14,217 nt of DNA from an uncultured Opitutia bacterium (GTDB taxonomy: Bacteria > Verrucomicrobiota > Verrucomicrobiia > Opitutales > UBA953), in assembly GCA_937875975.1 (NCBI GenBank), contig CALEEU010000369.1, positions 1 through 14,217 on the forward strand, read 5' to 3'. Shown piece by piece: positions 1 through 6,464 of this stretch. Below the pieces are notes generated by a model that was given only the letters and a program-made list of their open reading frames with translations, was not told where the DNA came from and ran no database searches. Each line of letters starts with the position of its first letter. Positions within the stretch are counted from its first letter, which is position 1. The translations under genes and the position numbers were made by a program.

Positions 1-69
1 CCCGATGAGAAGGATAAACGCCACGGCCAAGCCATCGCGGCCGCCTCCCTCCCCGCTCTCAGCCGATGA
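1..69 (+). CDS. 3' end of an unidentified CDS (partial)
   Basis: An open frame enters from the left edge and ends at the TGA at 67-69. It gives 22 residues, ending in HGQAIAAASLPALSR. The stop overlaps the start of the next gene in an ATGA arrangement, so the two genes are probably co-transcribed and translationally coupled. The tail is too short to recognise. Because a PIG-L deacetylase follows, a NagB-like glucosamine-6-phosphate deaminase/isomerase is a reasonable guess from memory of similar gene orders, but nothing in these 22 residues proves it. Confidence 0.6.
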   Translation, partial: PDEKDKRHGQAIAAASLPALSR

Positions 70-914
70 TTTCCCTGAACCCTCTCGCGCGCCTCGTAAC
101 CCCGGACGGCAAGACCGGCCCAGACGCCATCAGCCGCACCACCCACCTGGGTATCGGAGCGCACCAAGATGACCTCGAGTTCATGGCCTTCCATGGCATC
201 CTCACCTGCTACGATCGGACCGATCGCTGGTTCGGAGGGGTGACAATCACCGACGGACGCGGCAGCTCGCGGGCCGGCCAGTTCAAGGATTGGACGGACG
301 ACCAGATCGCCGCCGAACGCATTCGCGAGCAGGAAGCCGCCGCGGTCATCGGCCAATATTCCTTCGTCGCCCAGCTGGGCTTCGGCAGCGCCGCCGTCCG
401 CGACGCCCAGCAGTCCGCCGTCCGCGACGACCTCCGCCGCATCCTTGAAGCTAGCCGACCCGAAGTCGTCTACCTGCATAACCTCGCCGACAAGCACGAT
501 ACCCATGTCGGTTGCGCGCTCCGCTGCATCGAAGCCATGCGCCAATTGCCGCAAGCAGATCGGCCGAAAAAGGCCTACGGATGCGAAGTCTGGCGTGATC
601 TCGATTGGCTCGTCGACAGCGAGAAGACACCCATGCCCGTCTCCACACGCCCGGAACTCGCGCGCACCCTCAACGAGGTCTTCGCCACCCAGATCGCCGG
701 CGGCAAGCGCTACGATCTCGCCGTCCTTGGTCGCCGCACGGCCAACGCGACCTTCAGCAACGCCCATTCTGCCGACCAGGAATCGGCCATGCAGTGGGCC
801 ATGGACCTCACGCCGCTCATCCAGGACGACTCCTTGGACCCCGTCGCGTATACGGTCGGTTTCATCGATCGCCTCAAAGCTGACGTGACCGCACGCATCC
901 GCAAATCCCTCTGA
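66..914 (+). CDS. PIG-L (LmbE-type) family N-acetyl-sugar deacetylase
   Basis: This 282-residue protein is probably a cytoplasmic zinc-dependent hydrolase that removes an acetyl group from an N-acetylglucosamine-type sugar. The signature GAHQDDLE lies at about residues 31-38; it is the family's AHPDDxE motif with Gln for Pro. HDTH at 144-147 supplies the third metal ligand, so likely ligands are H33, D36 and H147, with D35 as general base. The stretches VYLHNLADKHDTH and YGCEVWRDLDW are what I remember of a bacterial subfamily often found near glucosamine-phosphate enzymes. There is no signal peptide or membrane segment. The ATG at 66 overlaps the previous stop, and the next gene begins one base after this one ends. 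Family assignment is firm. The substrate is inferred: a free or phosphorylated N-acetylhexosamine is likely from the neighbouring kinase, nucleotidyltransferase and epimerase. Confidence 0.87.
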   Translation: MISLNPLARLVTPDGKTGPDAISRTTHLGIGAHQDDLEFMAFHGILTCYDRTDRWFGGVTITDGRGSSRAGQFKDWTDDQIAAERIREQEAAAVIGQYSFVAQLGFGSAAVRDAQQSAVRDDLRRILEASRPEVVYLHNLADKHDTHVGCALRCIEAMRQLPQADRPKKAYGCEVWRDLDWLVDSEKTPMPVSTRPELARTLNEVFATQIAGGKRYDLAVLGRRTANATFSNAHSADQESAMQWAMDLTPLIQDDSLDPVAYTVGFIDRLKADVTARIRKSL

Positions 915-915
915 C

Positions 916-1821
916 ATGAAACCCACCCTCCTCGTCCTCGCCGCCGGCATGGGTAGCCGCTACGGCGGACTCAAGCAGATCGACCCGATGGGACCTTCCG
1001 GCGAGACCATCCTGGACTACTCCGTGTTCGACGCCCTCCGCGCCGGCTTCGGCAAGGTGGTCTTCATCATCCGTCCGGATTTCGAGAAAGACTTCCGCGA
1101 ACGCATCGCTGCGAAATTCGCTGGCCGCATCGAAGTCGGCTTCGCCTTCCAGACGATCGATCAACTGCCCGTCGGCTTCTCGGTCCCGGCCGGTCGCGAA
1201 AAGCCCTGGGGCACCACCCATGCAATCCTCTGTGCCCGCGATGCCGTGACGACGCCCTTCGCGGTGATCAATGCCGACGACTTCTACGGCCGGGATTCTT
1301 ACGCGACGCTCGGCCGCTACCTCGCCGCCGTCTCCAATGAATCCACGGCTTACGCCATGGTAGGCTTCACGCTCAAAAACACCCTCTCCGAACATGGCAC
1401 CGTCGCCCGCGGCGTTTGCCAAACCGACAACGCCGGTAATCTGACCGACATCCAAGAGCTGACGAAGATTGCCAAACTCGCGCACGGAGCTGAACACCGC
1501 GGAGACGATGGCCAAGTGGTGGCACTCACTGGCGAAGAACCTGTTTCGATGAACATGTGGGGCTTCACTCCCGCGATCTTCCCGCAACTCGAAGCCGATT
1601 TCCGCGCCTTCCTCGCTGCCAAAGGGTCCGAAATGAAAAGCGAAGCCTATATCCCGATGTCCGTCGGTGCTCTTATTCGCGCTAGCCAAGCGACCTGCCA
1701 GGTGCTGCGTTCAGACTCAACCTGGTTTGGCGTCACCTATCGCGAGGATAAGCCCATTGTCCAGGCCAGCATCGCGCAGCAGGTCAGTAGCGGTGCCTAC
1801 CCTTCTTCCCTCTGGGCGTGA
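916..1821 (+). CDS. Sugar-1-phosphate nucleotidyltransferase (probable UDP-HexNAc pyrophosphorylase)
   Basis: This 301-residue protein has a GT-A-like nucleotidyltransferase fold. The N-terminal motif LAAGMGSRYGGLKQ (residues 8-21) is the nucleotide-binding loop of pyrophosphorylases. KPWGTTHAI (96-104) matches the conserved GT-containing segment, and NADDFYG (119-125) provides the metal-binding aspartates. It should join a sugar-1-phosphate to an NTP, releasing pyrophosphate. The next gene encodes a kinase of the type that makes sugar-1-phosphates and the one after that a UDP-sugar epimerase, so a GlcNAc/GalNAc-1-phosphate uridylyltransferase is the best guess. Glucose-1-phosphate or a different NTP cannot be excluded. 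It lacks the left-handed beta-helix acetyltransferase domain of GlmU, so it is a stand-alone transferase. Its stop overlaps the next start (TGATG). Confidence 0.82.
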   Translation: MKPTLLVLAAGMGSRYGGLKQIDPMGPSGETILDYSVFDALRAGFGKVVFIIRPDFEKDFRERIAAKFAGRIEVGFAFQTIDQLPVGFSVPAGREKPWGTTHAILCARDAVTTPFAVINADDFYGRDSYATLGRYLAAVSNESTAYAMVGFTLKNTLSEHGTVARGVCQTDNAGNLTDIQELTKIAKLAHGAEHRGDDGQVVALTGEEPVSMNMWGFTPAIFPQLEADFRAFLAAKGSEMKSEAYIPMSVGALIRASQATCQVLRSDSTWFGVTYREDKPIVQASIAQQVSSGAYPSSLWA

Positions 1822-2933
1822 TGATGACGACTGCCGCCGGACATGATGCCTTCGCCATTGCGCACAAGTTTGTGCTCTCCGGGGAAATCGTATCAGCCTC
1901 CCCTTACGGCAGCGGCCATATCAACGATACCTACAAAGTGGACGTAAAGACCGACGACGGTCCTCGTCGTTACGTGCTCCAACGCATCAATCACGACGTC
2001 TTTCGCCGGCCGGACGAGCTCATGGCCAACGTGGAACGCGTCTGCACCCACGCTTACTCCAAGCTAAAGGAGACGGGCGAGCCGAACGCTGAGCGTCGTA
2101 CGCTCCGACTTATCCCCACCCTCGACGGCAAGGCCTGGCACGTCGACGCAACCGGCAATCGCTGGCGTTGCTATCACTTCATCGAAGGCGCCACGGGCCA
2201 TGACGTCGTGCGTTCAGCGGAACAAGCTTACGCCGCCGCCAAGTCATTCGGCGCCTTCCAGTCTTTGCTTGCCGATCTGCCCGGCGGCCGGCTCCACGAG
2301 ACCATCCCGGATTTCCATCACACTCCGGCTCGCTTCGCCCGCTTCCAGCACGCCCTGGCGCAGGACGCCCATGGCCGGGCCGCCGCCGCCGTACCCGAGA
2401 TCGCCTTCGCCTTGGCCCGCGCCCACGATGTCAGCGTCGTCGTCGACGCCCTGCGTGACGGCACCCTGCCTGAACGCGTGACGCACAATGACACCAAGTT
2501 GAACAACGTCCTGTTGGACGATATCACCCAGGAAGGTGTCTGCGTCATCGACCTCGACACGGTGATGCCCGGCTCCGTGCTCTATGATTTTGGCGACCTC
2601 GTTCGTACGTCGACGTCCCCCGCAGCCGAAGATGAGACCGACCTCGCCAAGGTTCGGATGCAGCTTCCCATGTTTGAGGCCTTGGTCAAAGGCTACCTCG
2701 AATCTACCCGCGGGTTCCTGACGCCGAAGGAGAAGGAACTGCTGCCTTTCGCGGGCAAACTCATCACCTTGGAGATTGGCGTACGCTTCCTGACCGACTG
2801 GCTGGAGGGCGATACCTACTTCAAGATCAAGCGCCCAACGCACAATCTCGACCGGGCACGTTCGCAGTTTAAACTCGTCGAATCCATCGAAGCTCAGCTC
2901 CCCGTGATGCAGGCGCTCGTCGCACGCGCATGA
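1821..2933 (+). CDS. NahK-like N-acetylhexosamine 1-kinase (aminoglycoside phosphotransferase fold)
   Basis: This protein of about 370 residues has the APH/choline-kinase fold. The catalytic loop HNDTKLNNVLLD, at about residues 222-233, is the Brenner HxDxxxxN motif. The metal-binding segment IDLDTVMPG (about 243-251) and YDFGDLVR (about 255-262) follow. These strings closely resemble bifidobacterial NahK, which phosphorylates GlcNAc or GalNAc at C1 with ATP. An N-terminal nucleotide-binding lobe carries GSGHINDTY and YVLQRIN. Database entries for this family are sometimes mislabelled mucin desulfatase. The product would feed the upstream nucleotidyltransferase. The start is uncertain by one codon: GTG 1818, ATG 1821 or ATG 1824. 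I chose 1821, whose ATG shares its first base with the upstream TGA. The 3' end overlaps the epimerase start by 4 bases. Kinase assignment is strong; sugar specificity is inferred. Confidence 0.83.
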   Translation: MMTTAAGHDAFAIAHKFVLSGEIVSASPYGSGHINDTYKVDVKTDDGPRRYVLQRINHDVFRRPDELMANVERVCTHAYSKLKETGEPNAERRTLRLIPTLDGKAWHVDATGNRWRCYHFIEGATGHDVVRSAEQAYAAAKSFGAFQSLLADLPGGRLHETIPDFHHTPARFARFQHALAQDAHGRAAAAVPEIAFALARAHDVSVVVDALRDGTLPERVTHNDTKLNNVLLDDITQEGVCVIDLDTVMPGSVLYDFGDLVRTSTSPAAEDETDLAKVRMQLPMFEALVKGYLESTRGFLTPKEKELLPFAGKLITLEIGVRFLTDWLEGDTYFKIKRPTHNLDRARSQFKLVESIEAQLPVMQALVARA

Positions 2934-3856
2934 GCAAGCGCGTCCTCATCACCGGCGGCGCGGGCTTCATCGGCTCCCACCTGGCACGTCATTTCGCCGA
3001 GCAAGCCGAAGTCACGGTGCTTGATGACCTGCGTAGCGGCCATGCCCGCAACCTCGACGGCGTCCGTTGCCGCTTCCTCCAAGGCTCCATCCTTGATGAC
3101 GTCGCCCTCAAGCAGGCCAGCGCCGGGGCCGAGGAAGTCTATCATCTGGCCGCCATGATCTCCGTATCGGAGTCCGTCGCCAAGCCCGCTGAGTGTGCCA
3201 AACTGAATACCGAAGGCACCCGGCGTGTTCTCGATGCCGCCCTAAACGCAGGCGTCCGTAAGGTCGTCCTAGCTTCCTCCGCCGCCATCTATGGCGATAA
3301 CCCGACCGTGCCGAAGCTCGAGTCGATGACGCCCGAGCCCAAATCCCCCTACGCCGAAACCAAACTCGCCGGGGAGAAACTGCTCGAACAGTACACCCGA
3401 GCCCATGGCCTCGGCACCACGAGCCTACGCTTCTTCAACGTCTTCGGCCCGCAGCAGGACCCTCGTTCCGCCTACGCCGCCGCCGTGCCCATCTTCATCG
3501 CCAAGGCTCTCCGTGACGAACCCATCGGCATCCATGGCGACGGCGGTCAGACGCGCGACTTCATCCACGTGGCCGATATCGTCGGAGCACTCGCCTATGC
3601 GGGTGACTCGAAGGATATGTCCGGCACCTACAACGTCGGCTATGGTCAAAGCCAGTCCATCCTCGCACTCGCCCAAGAGATCATCCGTCTCACCGGCTCC
3701 AGATCCACCATCGAGCACCTTCCGTCCCGCGCCGGCGATGTCCGTCATTCACTCGCATCGACCACACGGCTTCACTCCGCGGGATGGAAACCGCAGTCCA
3801 CCGTCAGCTTAGGGCTGGCGGAGACCATCGCCGCCTTCCGCCAGCTTAAGGCGTGA
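2930..3856 (+). CDS. NAD-dependent UDP-hexose(amine) 4-epimerase, SDR family (GalE-like)
   Basis: This 308-residue extended short-chain dehydrogenase/reductase begins with the Rossmann motif GGAGFIGSH (residues 9-17), followed by the D-D acidic pair near 32-33 that favours NAD. The catalytic Ser lies in ASSAAIYG (115-122) and the Tyr/Lys pair in YAETK (141-145). RFFNVFGPQQDP with following YAAAVPIFI (167-190) resembles UDP-N-acetylglucosamine 4-epimerases such as WbpP/Gne more than Glc/Gal-only GalE. DFIHVADI (210-217) is also typical. It should interconvert UDP-GlcNAc/UDP-GalNAc or UDP-Glc/UDP-Gal and would let the operon accept both epimers. It starts with an ATGA overlap on the kinase stop. 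It is the last gene of its operon and overlaps the convergent neighbour by 11 bases. The enzyme class is confident; the exact sugar is inferred. Confidence 0.85.
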   Translation: MSKRVLITGGAGFIGSHLARHFAEQAEVTVLDDLRSGHARNLDGVRCRFLQGSILDDVALKQASAGAEEVYHLAAMISVSESVAKPAECAKLNTEGTRRVLDAALNAGVRKVVLASSAAIYGDNPTVPKLESMTPEPKSPYAETKLAGEKLLEQYTRAHGLGTTSLRFFNVFGPQQDPRSAYAAAVPIFIAKALRDEPIGIHGDGGQTRDFIHVADIVGALAYAGDSKDMSGTYNVGYGQSQSILALAQEIIRLTGSRSTIEHLPSRAGDVRHSLASTTRLHSAGWKPQSTVSLGLAETIAAFRQLKA

Positions 3857-4700
3857 CGACCAACGTCGTGCGCAGGAGTTCCTCCTGGCCGTCGTTGAGA
3901 TTCAGCCAGACGTCGTAGGTGCCGGGCGGCGGGAGCCGGAGATGGAAGGACAGCGTCGGGTTAGGGGCATACTCAGCGCCTTCGAGCGTAGGATGCATGT
4001 GCGCGTAACCGGCCAGACGGCGATCGGCGGAGAAGACGACCACGTGACCCAGCGCGCCCATGATCGGCTTCAGTTTGAGCGGTTTACCTTCGGGACCAGA
4101 AAGCTTGATGCGCAAGGCCGACGAGGTATTGGCCTGCGTTGAAGAAGCCTCCATCGAAAGGATGATATTACGCGGCGGCACCACCACGGCGCCGAAAGGT
4201 GACGAGGCCTTGACCTCAGTCTGCGCGAGCATCACGCGTGAGGTCCGTACATCCGAGAAATCGACGTAGACCTCAAGATCGGCACCCCGGAGCTTTGCGG
4301 GCATGTCGAAACGCCAGAACCCGTCGGCACCCGGCACAGGATGAAGGTGGGCGTAGTCACGATTACCGCCGACCTGACGGAGATGAAGGTGGACCTTCTG
4401 GGTGTGCGAGACGGCGACCTCATGGGCGTAGTACGGGTGACCATCGTCCTTGAGGAGTTGGATTTCGCCCTTAGCGCCGTCAGGAGAGAGTGAGACCTTG
4501 AGTGCTACCGGGAAGCGCAACGCCTTGGGCGAATAGAAATTGGCCTCCTCGTTGAGCCCACAGAACTCGATGCCGTCAACAATGACCGGCTGGTGGTCGG
4601 CATGGAGAAAAGCGCACTGGGTGTCGGGCAAAGCCCGCAAGCCGAAGAAGGCTACAATGGCCAGGGCGCTGATGAGCAGGATTTGCCGCTGTGGTGTCAT
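3846..4700 (-). CDS. Membrane-anchored protein with two His-rich (AH-L/M-HP) repeats, putative metal-related
   Basis: This 284-residue protein has an N-terminal hydrophobic segment (about residues 7-22, no clear cleavage site), so it is probably anchored with its bulk outside the cytoplasm. C29 and C47 follow. The body holds two related beta-rich units. The first contains VHLHLR (103-108) and YAHLHP (116-121), then a segment ending VYVDFSD. The second contains GHVVVFSADRRLAGYAHMHP (218-237), then the related TYDVWLNLND. Each ends in a T/L-V strand, which suggests an internal duplication. Clustered histidines plus the SCO gene directly upstream suggest binding or delivery of copper or another metal; this is inference. 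I cannot name a family with certainty. It overlaps the SCO stop by 4 bases (ATGA at 4697-4700) and the convergent epimerase by 11 bases. Confidence 0.75.
   Translation of the reverse strand: MTPQRQILLISALAIVAFFGLRALPDTQCAFLHADHQPVIVDGIEFCGLNEEANFYSPKALRFPVALKVSLSPDGAKGEIQLLKDDGHPYYAHEVAVSHTQKVHLHLRQVGGNRDYAHLHPVPGADGFWRFDMPAKLRGADLEVYVDFSDVRTSRVMLAQTEVKASSPFGAVVVPPRNIILSMEASSTQANTSSALRIKLSGPEGKPLKLKPIMGALGHVVVFSADRRLAGYAHMHPTLEGAEYAPNPTLSFHLRLPPPGTYDVWLNLNDGQEELLRTTLVVTP
3856..3887. terminator. Two small inverted repeats near the convergent 3' ends (weak terminator candidate)
   Basis: ACGAC (3856-3860) pairs with GTCGT (3865-3869) around a CAAC loop. CAGGAG (3873-3878) pairs with CTCCTG (3882-3887) around a TTC loop. 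Both lie just past the epimerase stop and inside the 3' end of the opposing gene. They could slow polymerase from either side, but neither is followed by a T tract on either strand, so this is not a classic intrinsic terminator. In GC-rich DNA such short stems also arise by chance. Confidence 0.2.
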
Positions 4701-5536
4701 CGGGATTTCGTACCGGCGGTACCGGAAAGCTTGAGCAAGCGAGCGGCGATATCCTCGGCGTCGAAGGAAGGCCCTTCGCTGCGATAGGTGATGCGCCCTT
4801 CGGGACTGATCACGATCAGGGCGGCGTTATGGACGATGGTACCGTCATCGCGCAGCGTCTGGATGCCGTAATGGCGCATGAGATCCTTGATCTGGGCTTC
4901 ATCACCCGTCAGGAAACGGTGGCGGACATGATCGATGCCATAACCGTCGGCATAAGCGCGCAAGACGCCAGGGGTATCCGTCTCGGGATCAAAGGTAATG
5001 GTGACCAGGCGCACGTTGGCGGCGCCGGGCAGCTTAGCCAGCGCATCGCCGAGCTGCTTCATGCAACTGGTGGAAGCGGGACACATGCGAGCGACCCGGC
5101 AGCTGGTGAAGACGAAATTCAGCGCAATCGGATGACCTAGCAAATCCTTCTTCATGACCAAACGGCCGGCTTGATCCCAAAGAGCCATGTTGGGCATGAG
5201 TTCATTCGGCATGCGCGTGACCATGCGCCCCTTATCGGCCGTCTCCCGGCGGAGCACATCGGTGACTTCGGCGACCTGACGCAATTCCTCGGCGTCGGCC
5301 GAGACGACTCCGCGGGCTTGGCTTTCCTTGCCCTCCATCACCACTTCATAGCGGATGGTCCGGCCGACCCAGCCCACCTTGCGGTCGCCTTCGGAGAAAC
5401 GGCGAAGGAAAACCGTCTCACCCTTGGGGGGAATAATCTTCGCCCAGCCATCGGCCGAGACAGATGCTACCTTGCCGGATTCGGGGGCGGCGGATAGTCT
5501 GGCTACGGCCAAGAAAAAGAGGCAGGTGCGAATCAT
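4697..5536 (-). CDS. SCO1/SenC family protein (thioredoxin-like, copper/redox)
   Basis: This 279-residue protein has a likely N-terminal signal peptide ending in RLSAA (about residues 13-17), so it acts outside the cytoplasm. The C-terminal half is a SCO/thioredoxin-like domain. The metal/redox motif is C146-x5-C152-P in FTSCRVARMCP, and the distant ligand is H236 in IVHNAALIVIS. NFVFTSC, TFDPETDTP and the late His are family hallmarks. SCO proteins insert copper into the CuA site of cytochrome oxidase or act as thiol reductases. The C-x5-C spacing differs from the textbook CxxxC but, as I recall, also occurs in many bacterial members. Residues 20-100 form an extra N-terminal region, possibly a small beta domain, of unclear role. 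No oxidase gene is nearby. It overlaps the Ppx stop by 4 bases and the downstream His-repeat gene by 4 bases. Confidence 0.85.
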   Translation of the reverse strand: MIRTCLFFLAVARLSAAPESGKVASVSADGWAKIIPPKGETVFLRRFSEGDRKVGWVGRTIRYEVVMEGKESQARGVVSADAEELRQVAEVTDVLRRETADKGRMVTRMPNELMPNMALWDQAGRLVMKKDLLGHPIALNFVFTSCRVARMCPASTSCMKQLGDALAKLPGAANVRLVTITFDPETDTPGVLRAYADGYGIDHVRHRFLTGDEAQIKDLMRHYGIQTLRDDGTIVHNAALIVISPEGRITYRSEGPSFDAEDIAARLLKLSGTAGTKSR

Positions 5537-6462
5537 GTTAAGAGATGCTCTGCGGAAGGACCAAGGAGCAGCTCAATCATGCCATGTCGAACGCCATAGT
5601 GAGAAAGATGGAAGGATTCCGCACCTGTCAGGTCGGCCAGCACGCAAAGGGTGATCAAAGCCGCCGGCATGATGTCGGCCCGATCCGCCGGGATTCCCGG
5701 GATCTTGCGACGGGCGTCGAGGTCGAGTGCGCACATGCGGTCACGCAGCTCACGGATGCGCAGGACGGGTAGACGGCCGCCGACCGGAGGCTCACCCATC
5801 GCCTCGAGATGCAGGGCGACGGCCGCAAAGGCACCGCCAGCCCCGATAATGAGGTAGTTTTCGGCGGCATTGGCCGGAATGACCGTCTGGAGGACACCCA
5901 TGAGATGGGTGCGAATCGATGCCTGATCGAGTTCGTCGACGATACCGGCTCCTCCTCGGAGATAACCGTTGGTCATGCGGACCGAACCCAAAGGAAAACT
6001 ACGGGCCAGCACGTAATGCTGTCCGCGAAGGGCGGTAACCTCGAGGCTGCCGCCACCGAGATCGAAGGCCATGATGTTAGCGTACGCCTTGTAAGCAGGA
6101 TCCGCCCGCACGCCGGAACCTGCGAGGCGGGCCTCGACTTCGCCGGAGACAATCGTGAGCGGCACGCCCGTCACGGCACGTACCGTTTCGGCGAAGACCT
6201 GGCGGTTGGAGCATTCCCGGACGGCACTCGTGCCGAGAACGGTAAAACGCGTAGCCCCCTTGGTGCGGGCGAAATCGAGCAGACGTCCGATCGCCGCCGC
6301 GGCGGCGGCCTGGGTGTCGGCCGAAAGCGGGTCGCCCGGATGGATGTCTTGCTGCAGACGGACGGATTCGGTCAACCGACCGAGCTCGCGACGATCCTGC
6401 TCGTCCACGATGGCAACCTTGATGGAGTTGGAACCTACGTCGACAACGGCGATAGCAGACAT
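5533..6462 (-). CDS. Ppx/GppA family phosphatase (exopolyphosphatase / pppGpp phosphohydrolase)
   Basis: This 309-residue protein belongs to the ASKHA superfamily. It has the phosphate-1 loop VVDVGSNSIKV (residues 6-16), GTSAVRE (77-83), SGEVEARL (106-113) with a likely catalytic glutamate, and the second phosphate loop MAFDLGGGSLEV (131-142). IIGAGGAFAA (205-214) is the adenosine-site-like motif. It should hydrolyse terminal phosphates from polyphosphate or pppGpp. At about 309 residues it is the short, two-lobed form without the C-terminal HD domain of E. coli Ppx/GppA. The frame is open further upstream to 6597, but those 45 residues lie inside the preceding gene in another frame. The start at 6462, directly before SAIAVVDVG, fits the family N-terminus and leaves a 2-base gap after the LpxR-like gene. 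Its stop overlaps the SCO start (ATGA). Confidence 0.88.
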   Translation of the reverse strand: MSAIAVVDVGSNSIKVAIVDEQDRRELGRLTESVRLQQDIHPGDPLSADTQAAAAAAIGRLLDFARTKGATRFTVLGTSAVRECSNRQVFAETVRAVTGVPLTIVSGEVEARLAGSGVRADPAYKAYANIMAFDLGGGSLEVTALRGQHYVLARSFPLGSVRMTNGYLRGGAGIVDELDQASIRTHLMGVLQTVIPANAAENYLIIGAGGAFAAVALHLEAMGEPPVGGRLPVLRIRELRDRMCALDLDARRKIPGIPADRADIMPAALITLCVLADLTGAESFHLSHYGVRHGMIELLLGPSAEHLLT

Positions 6463-6464
6463 GT

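Noticed and set aside
874..1689. Antisense frame of 271 residues opposite the nucleotidyltransferase
   Set aside because: The + strand gene has intact pyrophosphorylase motifs; the antisense frame is a compositional shadow.
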